A stretch of 64,000 nt of DNA from Paralichthys olivaceus (Eukaryota > Chordata > Actinopteri > Pleuronectiformes > Paralichthyidae). Numbering within the stretch: position 1 is the first letter of the stretch; each line of letters begins with the position of its first letter. A program made the position numbers and the translations under genes. The stretch spans positions 9,221,001-9,285,000 of the forward strand of contig NC_091108.1 in NCBI RefSeq assembly GCF_024713975.1, given 5' to 3'. Under the pieces are notes generated by a model. That model saw only the letters and a list, made by a program, of their open reading frames with translations. It was not told where the DNA came from and did no database searches. Below, piece by piece: positions 1-13,560 of the stretch.

Positions 1-769
1 TGAGTAAAACTTTTGTCTTAGTGAGATTTAGTAATAGAATAAGTCCCTTTGTTACCCACATTTCTACATCTTCTAAAAATTACTACAAATAAATACAATT
101 CTTTAAATTACTCTTTTCCTTATCTTGTTTTACTTTTTATTTTATTTCTAAAGCCATATTGTAAAACCCAAAATGTCTGTCTGCAAAATGTAGAAGCTGA
201 CAGGCCCAGTGAAGCTGTCACTGCAGCAGGAGAACTGACTGACATTATCTACACGTTCACTATTAACCCAGAGGCGGGATCTGTAGCTCGATGATGGACA
301 GCCTTGTGGTTGAAGCTTGCCTGGGGGATATTAGTAGATCATTGGAGGAGTAAGTTCTCCCTTCACGTCCTCTACTGTCCTTGGAGGTGGGAAAAAGGAT
401 ATTGATGTGATTCAGCTGTTAAATGGACAAAGTAAGACAGCAGCTGAGGTTAGACAGTTACTCTACCTTCATGTGTAATCCTGCCGATGACAGGACGGTT
501 GTTATGTGGCTGCAGTTTTTCTTTTTAAAGGTTGGTCTATATATATTGTTCAGTATGTTTTTCATAAGTTAACAAATTCTTACTTTCTACAGCAGTGGTT
601 TATGCTTTCCCCATGTTTTTCATATTTAGGAATTTTACCCCTAAATTTCCTGAAATGTTCATCATTATTACAGATCTTTCATCCTTATAGACTAGAATGG
701 CACACAGTAGCATGCATTCCTCCGCCATGGCCAAAAAGTCCATGGTCGATGAATATCTTGTGAAATCAA

Positions 770-955
770 GAAAAACTTTGAAAAACGCAATGTTAAACAA
801 AGTTTAAAAAAAAAAAAAAACGTTAGGGTTCTTCCTTGGGTCATGCCCCACCCCTCTCAACAAAATTTTATGGAAATCAGTCAAGTAGTTTTTGTGAAAC
901 CCTGCTTACTAACAAATGCAGGCGAAAACATAACCTCCTTGGCAGAGGTAATGAT
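770..955 (+). repeat. dispersed repeat, copy A
   Basis: This copy shares blocks with 47286-47452 (same orientation) and 38040-38190 (opposite orientation). The shared blocks are GCAATGTTAAA, a GTCATG/CCATGT...CCCACC block, TTCATGGAAATCAGT-like text, a tract with spaced CAAACAAA/AACAAATG, and the end block CCTCCTTGGCAGAGGTAATGA. It carries no coding potential. It looks like an old non-autonomous element of a kind common in fish; its class was not determined. Confidence 0.6.
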
Positions 956-1689
956 CTCACCATTATACAGAAAATATTTGTTGGATATGTTTTACATGTT
1001 TCATCACTAGCCCACAGTGTAACACCCCATATATGCCAAAAGGGCGATATTCTCGATCCCACAAAGCCCTTTCATATCTGCTCTTGATGGATAAGGGGGC
1101 AGGCAGTCACACATAACTCCCAATACTTCAGGCCTGTGTGGCGCAGCGATAGGGGTGAAGTCTACATCACCATGGCAGCAGGGACTTTATCTCCTGCACC
1201 TGATGATGGAGTTGCCATAAAAGAAGAGATTTGTCTGTCTTCACAGCACCAGAGATGAACGAGGTGCCGCATGAAGTATCACCACGACGACGTGTCTCCT
1301 CAGTTTGCTTCAGGTGCCTCATACCTCCCTCCCTGCCTGCACCCCCTCATTTTACTACAGTGAAGGTATGCATTTATCAAGAGGAAGAGACCTAAATCAT
1401 TTCTTGCAGCCAGGCTAGGGGTTGGAATGCCAGGGCTGATATGGCTGAACACACTTGTGCTTGATTGTGCATGCTTGCATTGTGTGCATGCCTCTGCTCA
1501 GGTACATATTTCTTGTTGCTTTTTCAAGTTTTCTCCTCAGAGATGAATCCAGGTGACTAAGGTAAGGAAGTCATTTACAATCCAAAAAAAACAAATTCAC
1601 AATTAATATGCCCAGGGTTATTTCAGGCACTTCCTTTTTTCTGTTTGTTTGTTTTTTTTAAATGGCATTTTGATTTAAGATTAAAAGGA

Positions 1690-2010
1690 TCCTAACAGCA
1701 CTCCCAAGCTTTGGACACTAATTAGTAACTCCAGAAGCAGGTTAATTATTACTTGGGCAGAGGGTTATTGTCAGCTGTCATTGGCCACCCCAAATTAACT
1801 CATCATCACCTTAAATGGATGAATTATGAATTATTATCAGACATCCGTCTTGTAAACAGATACAAAACAAAGACGCCCTAGAAGCTTTGTAAATAACAGA
1901 TGGAAAGAGAAGAATGAAGTTGACTAAGTGATATTACACAAACCACCACATCAAGTTAATTATAACATTTGTTAAAATAATTGCATGTTAAAATAATTGC
2001 AAATTTTTTT
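1690..2010. promoter_or_regulatory. candidate non-coding regulatory block
   Basis: A dense run of homeodomain cores (CTAATTAG, TTAATTAT, AATTAAC, repeated TTAATTATAA), an E-box CAGCTG and an inverted CCAAT (ATTGG), with no repeat structure. It resembles conserved elements found around developmental genes. No alignment was possible, so conservation is untested. Confidence 0.25.
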
Positions 2011-2939
2011 TTATGAATTCCAATAGCAAGTATGAAACTGAACAAGCGTCAGTGGAGAGTGCACATGCAGAAAAAACTCACTGTAACATAATCAGTTCTC
2101 TTACTCTCAGTACTTCACCATTTACATAAATATGTTTTTGCCAAGAAAAGAAAAACCCAAAAGAGGTTTAAAGCAGTTCAGGAGGTATTTTCCTCTGACT
2201 TCTTGTTATCAGCACCCCACACTCCATTACATAAGTGTGAAAACACCCAGGACTATGGTAAAAGAAAACGAGGAAGGGATATAAAGATAGAGAGAGCACA
2301 GGCACCTCCTTCAGAGCTCAGGCATTTCCTTCTGGGATATCCCCCTTTTACGAGCTCTGAGGGGAAAAGGAGAGATGGTGCAGAGGAAAAACTGACTGTA
2401 AAACTGGCAGACAGTCCATTAGGGTGTGTTCTCCTGAGGGTTGAGGGGCAGCGAGCTACAATGACCTCTAATGGATGTGAGTGACAGCCAGTCAGTGCTG
2501 GATCAGTCGGCGAGGAGTGGCTGGAAAGAGGCCCTTTGCCCATTGTTCTCGCTGTGATGTTCCCTGCCATGCTTCAGTGAGGGCAGGTGCTTTAGGGTGT
2601 CAAAATAGGAAGACCCACGGACAGGCTTGGCTGCTGTCCATGCTCCTCTGACACATGACAAAAGATCCACTCTCACCTCAGCACAAAAGAGAGAGCAGAA
2701 GTGAGAGCAGGTCGTTTACAAAGACTCCGTTCTTGCTTAAACGGGAAAGGGCTGAATAACCTTTGGACCCAAATGAATGTGTTCTGGAAAGATTTGGTCA
2801 TCTTCCCTTTCTTTGTTTGTGGGTTTGCCACGATATGAATATCACACTGACAACTGTCTGTCCATGGACGATGATATATGATCGTCTTTAAATGTGGCGC
2901 GTAATGACTTTTTGCCCCGATCACGTCAATTTGACAAAT

Positions 2940-3240
2940 GGCGTTTTCAGTAAGTTTGAAGCATCATTAATTAAAGATCAAGTAATTAGAGACAAAATAT
3001 GGATTACAAGCGCACACACACAAATTAAAATCATTTAAAAAAACATTGATTAGCATGATGGCAGGTTGGATGCGTGATAAATGAAGAAAGGTCGCACACA
3101 AAGAATAGCAAATCAGAGCAGGACAGTGTCTGAATGAAGAGCAAAAGAAGGAGCCAAGTTGTTATCAAAGCCCAAGTGATTATTTTCCACAAGATTTTCC
3201 TGTCAGGATGTTATGAATGTCTCCATGTTCAGTGCTCGGT
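2940..3240. promoter_or_regulatory. candidate non-coding regulatory block
   Basis: Contains ATTAATTAAAGATCAAG, a nearby GTAATTAG, and TTATCAAAG, which fits the TCF/LEF core. There is no coding potential and no simple repeat. Assignment as a distal enhancer of the forkhead cluster is inference from motif content and position only. Confidence 0.2.
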
Positions 3241-6200
3241 GATAAATGGTGTCGCTTGTGCAGCGCTGATGTCATATAACAGCCTCAAGGCCTGACTTCC
3301 TCTCCAGTAAGTGTGCACTGAAGGATGCACTCTCTCCGTCCTGTCCAGGACACATGCACAGTGTGTGTGCGCGTCAGAAAGGTATATAGATGTCTTTGTG
3401 TTTTTCAAACTTTCCATCACTGTAAAGAATATTCTGGGGGGATTTTAGCCATCTGTAACCCAAACGTTTCCCCCTTTTTAAAAGTCTGAAGCTTGAACAC
3501 ATTTCTGCACAGAAGCGATTAGATCTATCATCTACAGTTGCACAGACGGCCATTATTTACACTAGTTGCTGCATTATTGATTATATTTCATCCCCATGTG
3601 TGCAACGTGAGGGTGAAATGTATTTATGTTGGCAGTAAAAAAACGTTTCCCCTACAATAATGTACGCCATGGCATTAATTTATTAAGTCTCGCGTTGAGT
3701 CAATGCGTTGTTTGTTGTCATAGTATATCGAGGCTTTACTGTACAATTGAGGGATTGTGTGAGGTTTCCTGCTGTGCAAAAAAAACCACGGCAGTAGTAT
3801 CACCGCTTTCTGAATTTGACACTTAAAACATTTTTCCAACGTAATATCTCCTCGATGTGGGAATTCACCTTTCCCCTTCACAGTGATTCACTGCGGATTC
3901 GTCATTGCTTAGCAACTGATGCCAAACACAGCGGGCCTGACAAACCTTGGTTTTCTCCACACGCACGGGATTAAGTGCATGGAGCTCTAATAAACGTGCA
4001 TTTCCAAAACAGTAAGAGCAAAAATAAAGAAAGTGATTAAACAATGTGTTTATCGGCACCAACATAAGTGTTAGCATGTCTGGCAGACTGACTTAACAGC
4101 AAGGACGGCCCAATGAGAACATGGTTACAACAACACCAAGCACCACCCACAAAACAAAACTATATCAAGACAATACCGATGGAATCATTTGATATTTTTA
4201 ATATATATATACTTCATATACTTTCAATATATCCCATTGACTGAATATAAAGACGACGCATCTCCACTCCCTCTCACTACCCTGAAATTAAAAAATAGTC
4301 TGCATACAAACGCCACCATCATGTGCATTTAGAACCAGAATCTGCATGATGCCGATCGGGGTTGGAGCCACTGTAGCAATGTCCCTTCGATACACACATG
4401 ACCAATCAGGAGTCAGTCTCAGCTGTAAATCATGACGTTGCAACTCATTTTAAATAAATGGCAGAAAATAATATTCTCCCATCCATTAACATGGAGGAGG
4501 AGAGATTTAGTAGCTATACTGTAGCCAGCCACCACGTGGTGACTGAGACGCTCCGGCCTTGTTTTTGTTGTCCATCTTTATGGTTCATCCAAAGGCACCA
4601 AGATATTAAAGGGTTAATTGTAACTTCACTCAGTGAGTGAACTTTCCGACCCACTTTACTGTCTCAGCCGCTGGTAATGATAACTGGGATGTTCATTAAT
4701 AAAAATATAGAAGCACCAGAGTTTGGGTTTAAACCCATGTGCATGTGAGTAAGTGTAATTTTTGGATTCCTTCCCTCGTTTTCCTCTTAACTTTATCTTC
4801 TCTCACAGTGAGAGCAAGATTGCAGGCTGACTAAGTCTCTCCTTTGCCAGCGGAGTCTGCTGCCATTGTTCTGGGCTCTGACGGCAGTCGAGCTGTCGTT
4901 GATGGACAACACCACTGATTCCCTTGCGTTTCCTGTACAGACCCAGACAGAGCGGTTTGCCTCAGCGCTCTTATCATGCATGTCACTGTGCCAGGAGGGA
5001 AGAAAACGAAGGGGAAGCTGGGGGAGCATTAAGAGCAAGGAGAGGGTTTTTCCTTTATGCACTCTAGCTTGAAAAAGAGCCAACATCCAACGTGAGTGGA
5101 CGACTGAAGACGCTGCGTATTAACTTTGACTCAAGTGCATTATTTGTGGCAGGGGTGGGAGCTAAAATACCCTTTTCATTACGATTCTGTTTCTCCCTGT
5201 TTGGGCACGACGAGATGCAAGATTATTTCTCCTGATAAGATAAGAATGTAGCAGTCGCCTGCTCTGGTTGCTGGTGCAGAGGGAGGAAATGCCTATCTGA
5301 TGGGGTTTTCAAATTGGATTTTGAATGGCCAGACAGGGAAGGAGAAAAATATTTACACTATTGACATCTCCATCTCTGGGAGTTGTCGCATGGCCTCTGG
5401 GCAGTGTTGTAAACAACAGGAACGCATTCAATTAAACAGTCGAAGTGAGATTTGGCCAAAGGCGATGTGCGGATGTATTTGACTTTGGTATCTTTCACTT
5501 CTCTCTGGATTTCTTTAACTCATTAAATTCATAAAATGTACTAATACATCTTGACGTGTGCTGAAAACTTAAAAATAAAAGTATTATTGAAGGTGGAACA
5601 TTTAATTTGATGTTATTAATATTAGTTTTCATATCTGTGACATGCTACTCAAAGTTTTTAATGTGGTCATCTAATAAAAACACAAGAACTCGTTTTACTT
5701 TCCGCATCATAAAGGTACAACCTGTCTATAATCCCACAGCTGCTGGAGATACAGGCCCAGGTGGCCTGTGAATCCTTCTGTCTCCCTGCTCTCACTGTCC
5801 ACTGACATCAGGCCACAAATATTTCTTTCAGAGAGAAGCCATTTGAGTCACTGTGTCTGCAGCAGATATCCAGTTGTGAGGTTTGTGGAGGAAACACAAG
5901 GTATGAGCCTCTAGGTTGCAATTTTTCCAATAAAATAAACCACTAATGCATGAATTTTTGCATTGCAGACACTATAACAATTGGGCCGATGGGAGGGGTG
6001 GGATGTGTCGGTTGAATTTTAAAGTGTAGCCTGCTCTTGCTTTGCCGGGATTACCAAACCTGGCTTACAAACATACTTTTGTGTTTGTTTCCCTCAGCAG
6101 ATATTTTCTTTCTACGCAAACTGAACTGTTTGAGTTCTTCTCAACTGCTTCACTACACCAACAGAAGCTAAATCCAAGACATTTTTAAGTGGTTTCACTA

Positions 6201-7241
6201 ACTGGACTCCTGACCTTACCGTCAACCACTTGTCAGACCCTTTGTGTTTGTCTTCTCGTGGCAGAGGCGAGTCAATTATTGAGAAAATGTATGAACAGAG
6301 GGGTCAATGTGTTTTTCCCTGAGGTTAAATCAAGTGTGCAACCTCCACATGGAAGACTGATGGTTGCCTCACAACGGCCAATGCAACGCACAGCCTGAGA
6401 TTCTTGTAAACTTTGGAGCGGCCGTCCGGCCCTGGTCCTCAATCTGAAGGAGCGGCTGTGTGAGGTGAGTGAAGCACAGAGCTATTTATTTCAGTGAACT
6501 GCCGGGGACTGCAGCCCTGCGAGTGCTTTCATGTTTCCCCATACGCCGTGCCCTATGCAATCCGCCCGCCTGTTATGAGCATGAAGTAAACAAAACATTA
6601 GGTCATCATAAATCACTGGCCAATGACATGTCTGGAGCTGAGATTAGACAACCAGAGTGGAGCAGTGGAGCACAGAGCAGGGAGGGCGGCCTCTCACCCT
6701 GCAGCCTGCAGCTACTTCTCTCCTCCTCGGTCCCAATGTGTAAGATCATTATTAAAATTGCAGCTCAATTAAGATAAGACTAAATTACTTTCTCTGTCTC
6801 CCTCTTTGATGTTCGGGGATTTTTCTCCTTTCTACATTTGAAAAACAGGCTGTTTAAACTAAGCGGGTGGGGGGGAGGCAATCGCTCTGAGCACGCTTTG
6901 ATGTTGGGAAGTTGGAGGAGAGTTGCACAGGCTTTGGGTTTTGATTGGAAATGTGCATGATTGTTTTTTTGTGAGGTTTTTCAGACAGAGCTCCATTTTC
7001 TAAAGCAAGCGCCACATCCCATTCGCTTCATTGCAAAGTCAATTTTTGGCAGAATGAGTAAAAACTGCTGAGTGCTTGTGTGTGTGCACATGCGTGTTAC
7101 ATTCCACTTGTCGTGAACTCTACCGCAGGCCCTGAGTGCTGAAACGTGACTTATTTTATTTTGGGTCTGCCCATGTCTGTGCTGAATCAGTGTAAATTAA
7201 CTTTTATCTTACTGTGTGTAGAGGACAGAGCTAATTGTGGA

Positions 7242-7261
7242 GTGTGTGTGTATGTGTGTGT

Positions 7262-7318
<57 letters not shown>
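7242..7318. repeat. (GT)n microsatellite
   Basis: About 75 bases of GT dinucleotide with two TATG interruptions near its left end. Confidence 0.95.
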
Positions 7319-7324
<6 letters not shown>

Positions 7325-8686
7325 TGAAAACCTCAACAGGATACAACACAATTTGTCTAATCTCATTGCAAAATCTGATTACCAATGATAAGAGATAATA
7401 TTGAGTGTATGTGTGACTCTTTAAATTCTTAATCCCACATTAGTAAAATAATCTTTAATAATAATAATAATCATAATTTTTCAGCGCAACTAATTCAAAC
7501 ACCGCCCATTGTTCATCCATGTTCTCTTTGTCCCTAAAGTTCATGTATTTGCCTGACTTCTCACTGTAAACACAATGGCAGAAACATCAGAGGCCCCTGG
7601 ACTGGGGATGTTTATATGAGCGGAGAGCCTGGAGATGGAACAGAGATACGAGTGCTGATCTGTGAAAGGAACCACCGCTGTATCGCTGCTGCTCGCCATC
7701 ACACACAAACACCATCTGGATGCCTCTCGCCCAGACGGAGAAGACCTCACACCTGCACACCTCCACGCAAACACACACAAAAGGCCACTAATATTACAAG
7801 AAGAAGTTGTGACATGCTCCAAAGTCAAAGTGAAAAGAGCACACACACAAATAACACACTGACCTTTGCTTTTACTAATTCTTAGGTGTCTTCAGATCAT
7901 ATCTTTCTGTTTTGTGAACTCCACAGACACTGATCCTTGGTTTCTTACTGTTCTTTACAAAGCAACCCAGCACGACAATAGAGAGTGGACGACTTACGGA
8001 AACTTAGTTAACTGGCTGAGGAGTAAACAATGGGCCACTGAGAAAAGACGGTCGGGAGGAAGGGTTTTCCTCTCAGAGGTCAGAGGTCAGTTTGTCCACT
8101 GACACCGGCTCAGACATTAGAGACACACATTGAATCTCTGCAAAGAGCCAGGCTGCGTTTTTTTCTTTTTTTTGTGGTATTGGATTTGTTTGCACATGTG
8201 TATATTATACTACATATGTTTGAAAGAATGTCTTTTTTTAATGTTTTGCTTTTGTTCCATTTTGTATATTTTATTACTTCAACAGTCTTATACTGTATGT
8301 TTATGCTGTTTGAGGTCACAGGAAACATTTCCATTCAAGGTTAACGCTGACAACAGTATCCATGTGGTGATTATGAAGAGCCAAGTGCTTCGAAATGTCA
8401 TTAAAGGCTAATTAAATCCTTTAACAGGAGCTTTTATGTGTTCGGATCGTCTCCGTTTAAACTCTTTTAAATCAGCAGCCATCAAAAAAACTTTTTCCTG
8501 GATGTGTGTCCTTAACCCATATTTTGCAATGAAGTGTTGCCTCATCTGCACCCAAAAGTTATTAATCTAGTAATTTAAAAGTTTGTTTTTCCTTCCTGTG
8601 GCTAAGTGTGTGTGTGTGTTAGGGCTGATCACATAGGTGAGACATGGAGCAGACTGACACAGTTACACAGCTCCTCCTCCCCCCTC

Positions 8687-8689
<3 letters not shown>

Positions 8690-8732
<43 letters not shown>
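8690..8732. repeat. (CA)n microsatellite
   Basis: About 21 uninterrupted CA units after a C/T-rich run. Confidence 0.95.
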
Positions 8733-8733
<1 letters not shown>

Positions 8734-11129
8734 GTCAGTCTTTCGGAAGCACAGTGTTGTGAGTTAAACAGCAGCCATGGCGAAGTCAATCAGTCATGCT
8801 GCAATTGACCTGCAGGAAAACTGATGAGTAACTGCCGAGTACAAGATCAAGGCACGTTTAATGTTTGTTCAGGTTTCAAGCTTCGAATAAAGTTTAATAT
8901 TGTAGTGTCATCACCTAAATGATCAAAATCTAAATTACTCACACATCACTTATCAAATCCGGTAAAAATATAAAAGGCAGGAAAGAGGAGGAGAGAATGA
9001 CGCGTCAGCTTCCTGCACTGGACGTGTTATTGTTGACATTTTGATTTTCTGTAGTAGCTCTGGATTTTTCATCACTGCTCCATCAGATAATAACACAACA
9101 CGCTGACCCGCTCAACTGATTGACAGAGCAAATATGTGATCAGATGTTTTCATCTCTGATGGGTCTGAAGAGAAATAGCAGAGGAGTCTGTTTTTAATAA
9201 ATCAGCTGCAGAACATTGGATTAGTGGAGTCCCAGAGAGCACGGAGCCGTGTTCAACATTCGCCTCCTTTTTGATTAACTGCTGCCATCTGAACTTCAAA
9301 ATAAAAGAGGAGGCAGGAGAGGAGAGATGTGACGAGTCGATTAATGGGAAATAATTCCAGAGGAAGTTGGTTACAGACCGTTTTCGTGGTCACACACGTT
9401 AAAAAAACACGGCTAATACATGATTTCATAATCTCTCAATGCTGCACGGTGGAGCACTACACAGACTCTGCCGGGAACTAATGGGTTTCTTGAAGATTTC
9501 AGATCTCTCTCTCTTTACACACACACGAAAAATCTCATTTCAAGTGTGTTGTCCTCAGTGACCCACCCCCCTTGTGAGAAGCCACTTTTCTCTTCTTTTT
9601 AAAAAAAGAAGATAGGAGACATTTACTCTGCAACACAATTCATCACTGTCTCTCCCTCTGGATAGTGTGACACTCTCTTTTCTCCTCCTCGGAGGGATTA
9701 TAAAACTCAAAGCTGAGATGGGTCACTTCCAGCACAGTCTCCTGTGCAGTCGTTTCAGGTGCATATGACACCCTCCCGGCTTCCTGAGCTTTAAAAGATG
9801 TGGGGATCAGGACACTGTGTGGTGAAAACTGATGATGCCAGCATGCGTGTATACATTTCCACATATTGTAGCGGGACATAAAACAAATTGCATTCTTTAA
9901 ACATAAATATGCAGTCATTGTAAAATTGTGTCTCTCAACGCCTCAATAACTGCGTTTGTGTGAATTTACTGTCCTGAACAATTGTTTTCTGGTTTTGTTT
10001 CAGGTTCTATTGTTTGAAAATATCAACATAACTTTATCCATATTCTATCGTTTTCAATTATTAAATTGAAGGTGAATCAAGGCACAGAATTTAGGCTGTA
10101 GATGTCACAGATACTTTAGCTCCTTGTTGTGCATTGTTGTTTTTTTCCTCTTTGTACACATATTGCTCTTTGTGGTAAAGACTTCAGCATAAAGGGAAAA
10201 AATATGTAATAGCAGTTTCTAATTTAATGTAATCATTTAGGTTGTTATAACATCTAACATGACATTCACACATATTTTTTTTATTTTCAAAGCAATCAGT
10301 GAGGCTCTATAATTTTTGTACGCCTTTACGTCAGTCTCGTTCTTTGTGTGCTGTTGATGTTTTCATAGTCCAGTGGCCGCCCTGCACCATAAAATGACAT
10401 GAGACCCACAAAAGACAAAGACAACTGCTACTGTGGCTCAGATAGCAGGAGCTGCACAGCACTGAAGTGGCCCTCTCATGTCACAAGCTACAGAGTTCAA
10501 GTTTGTTAAGTCTGGCTGTTTGAGTGAGCCAAAGCTGGATTTGTTCCTTAAGTGAAGGTTTGTTCAGCCCCATGGATCATATATGTGCATGACAGTTGCA
10601 ATATCCAGATCTTAATTCAGGAGGCAGGGACAGATTTTTTAGGCAAATAAAAAATTCGAAGCAATTTTATATATTTTGTTTTATTTTTCTATTGAATGGT
10701 TTTATTCTGTTTTGATAAACTTATTTTTATGTTTTGACATTTTCTTTTATAAGCTGAGGACTTGTTTTGAAAAAATCCTAAATCTAAAACCTAAAGAGAT
10801 GGCGAATCATTCATTTTGTTGCATGTCTGCAACACCTATTTTTTAAATAAATACATACCCTCCTTACATACATACAATTTCCCATATTGAGAAAATATCA
10901 AAGTGTAAAAACGTGCAAATGAAGTAAGAAAATATATAAATCCAAGAAGGAACTTTTATCAACCACACCTGCAACACGAGTTCAGTTTTATTTATTCCTC
11001 ACCGACCATTCAGATTACAAAGAATCTTGTAAAGTCGACGGGTAGGAGAACTTCAAAATAAATAGCCTATAATCATAAAATTAAACTACTTGACAGTAAA
11101 TTACTGTATGTCATGCCGGTGTATAATTG

Positions 11130-11860
11130 GGACATTCAAGTGCTCTGTGCGTAAAAAGGTGCTATAATTAGAAACCGCAGGCCCGGGCTGCAGAGAAGCA
11201 CGTTTTGTGTAACTTGAAGGCGACTCTGTTCGTTTTTTGAGTTGGACTCGCCAAGGCTGTCGGGTTATTCGCAGGTCGGCCGTCCCCCCTCCCACAACCG
11301 GTCTGACTTCACAGTACCCCATTATCCCTCCACCCCAGAACCTGCATCAGTTCGTTTTTCCTTTCTGACTTGAGGATGCCGCAGCTTTAATCCAGGAGCC
11401 TTGTTTACGCATCGCCTGTTTGCTGTGAATCATTTCTTTGACAATCACCATTCGTCTTTACAATGAGACGCGCAGCATAAGAGGCCGCACGCAGTGGTTA
11501 TTTTTCCCCTCTGAGAGACAAGTGCTGGACCTCCAACCTCTCGCTCGTTTGGCCGCAGCGCAGACAGAATTTGCGTCTATGGGACTCTTTAATTAGAAGC
11601 AGATGGCGCACGGGTCTTGTACATTATAACAGAGCATTTTCCATAGTGAGCTGAGCTGGTCGCTGCAGCCATACAGGTGCAACACAGTCTGCAGCGAGAC
11701 CTCGGTGCATCTCAGTCCCTGCACCCCCCTCCCTCTGAACGGCCGGGAACGGGTCACAAACAGAGCATTACAGGGGATTTCTTATGGGAAAGGTTTTTTT
11801 GCACAGTCGCGCTGCATTTTACACATAAAGCTAACGCCCTTTTACGCGCAGTGAGGATGG
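11130..11860. promoter_or_regulatory. CpG-enriched segment with a forkhead site
   Basis: CpG dinucleotides are clearly denser here than in the AT-rich DNA on either side. A forkhead consensus TGTTTAC lies at 11402-11408. No convincing open frame or splice structure is seen. It could be a CpG island, an enhancer or the promoter of an unannotated non-coding transcript; it lies about 4 kb beyond the foxc1 poly(A) signal. Confidence 0.3.
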
Positions 11861-13110
11861 AATAGTAATCGGTTCCTAGATTACCCCAAAAAATTGCGAG
11901 CATTATAATATAATGACATGGTGGTCCACTACTATCCCCTGCGACAGTAAACGCAGCAGAGAGATTTTTTGTATCCTGTCAACTTCAATCTGCACTGATG
12001 AACTGAAAAATACTGAAAGACGAAATACAGTTGATTCACTTTCGATCGAATAAACAGGCTGTAGTATCTTTGCTTCTTAAAAACTAGAAGTACAAAAACA
12101 TTATCAATAATTTACTGATAACAATCGTGGACCATTTGTCACATCAAAGGTTTTAAGGTCAAGTTTCACCTCAACATGTTTGGATGAGCATTAATGGCAC
12201 ATTTACACAACTGTATAGCAAATTAATCAGTGCACATTTATAATTGATTTAATTATATTATTTTAAATTTAGTCAAAATTGTATCAATACTATATGAAAA
12301 TAATATTTACTTATTGGGGAGCTGTTCTATTCTTAAGTGCATTTCTTCTATTCAAGCCTGATCTCCACAGCCTACTGTATCTGACATATACAGTACAGGT
12401 TACACATGGGAAATATTAAATGGTTCATATCACTAATTCTTCCAGAATAAAAACCTGGAGCTACTTGTTTAAACAAAATCTTAATTCAAAATTAAGTTTC
12501 TGGTAAAGCAATCAGCCACATATTAACATTTAATTGTGTTATTTTAAATGTATTTTAAATGCAGGCTTCAAAAACCACATAAGGTAACCAATCCAAATCT
12601 GAGACGTGGTTTCGATTTGTTGAATATTAAAAGCATTTCTACCACAGGCGCTTTTGTCTTTGCTATTTGACCCAAAGCACTGAGGGAAGTTGTGCATTTT
12701 CAGGAATGTAGCGGAATGTTTCAGGGGGCAGAGAATAAAAATCTGTGAACAGGCTCAAAACAGGGGGCCCCCCAACATGTCCCTGTGTTGAGGACAAGGG
12801 CCCCTGTTGGGGACATCTGATTGTTGTTGAAATAACCATCTGCAGGGCACTTTAGGTGGGGGCATAACTGTAAAAAACTAAACAAAAAACAGCAACCATA
12901 CTCCATATCCAGAGAAGGGAAATGAAAGTGAAATTTAATTTGTACCTATTTTTCTATGGGGGCCCTCGGGACGGATGAAGGGCCCCGGGCAAAACATAGA
13001 ACACTATAGTCTCTAATGACAGTGACAGTGGGCAGCCATTTATCATCCCTCTGCAGAGCTGCTTTTCTGGAAACTTATATTTCTAAAAATTCTTAAGGTA
13101 TTCAAAACTG

Positions 13111-13170
13111 ATCCTCCTCTCTCTCTCCCCCTGTTTCTACCTCTCTCTACCCCTCTCTCTCTCTCTCTGC
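13111..13170. repeat. (CT)n-rich tract
   Basis: Interrupted CT dinucleotide runs; antisense open frames across it are arginine/glutamate-rich low-complexity artefacts. Confidence 0.9.
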
Positions 13171-13179
13171 TACGTCCTG

Positions 13180-13560
13180 TTATATTGTTGATGGTGCTCT
13201 CTGCTCTGGCGGCCGACATCCTCCTCATTGACCCCCGTCTCTCCCTCTCTGCCTTTTCCGTCTCATGAAAAACGATTCCAGGGCTCTGATTGAATTTTAT
13301 TCCTTCCTGACCCGGGCTATTCTGCGAGGGCGCCATCAATCTTCGGACTAACACGACGTTTGTTTATTGGGCCTTTTACTTTGGGAAAAGTATCTAATGG
13401 CTTATACGAGCCGGCTTGTAGCTGCTCGCATGGCGCAAACCGGAGCGCACGGGGGAAAGACGCGTGAGCCAACGCAAGGATTCACCGCGACTGCATGTGA
13501 ACGATCCGTGTTTTGCTGTCAGTAAATATTCACATCCTTCATCTTTGTTTGGATGCGTTG
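13180..13560. promoter_or_regulatory. CpG-enriched segment downstream of foxc1
   Basis: A second CpG-dense, non-repetitive stretch, with a forkhead-type site TGTTTATT at 13361-13368. There is no credible protein. It is a candidate regulatory element of foxc1 (inference). Confidence 0.25.
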
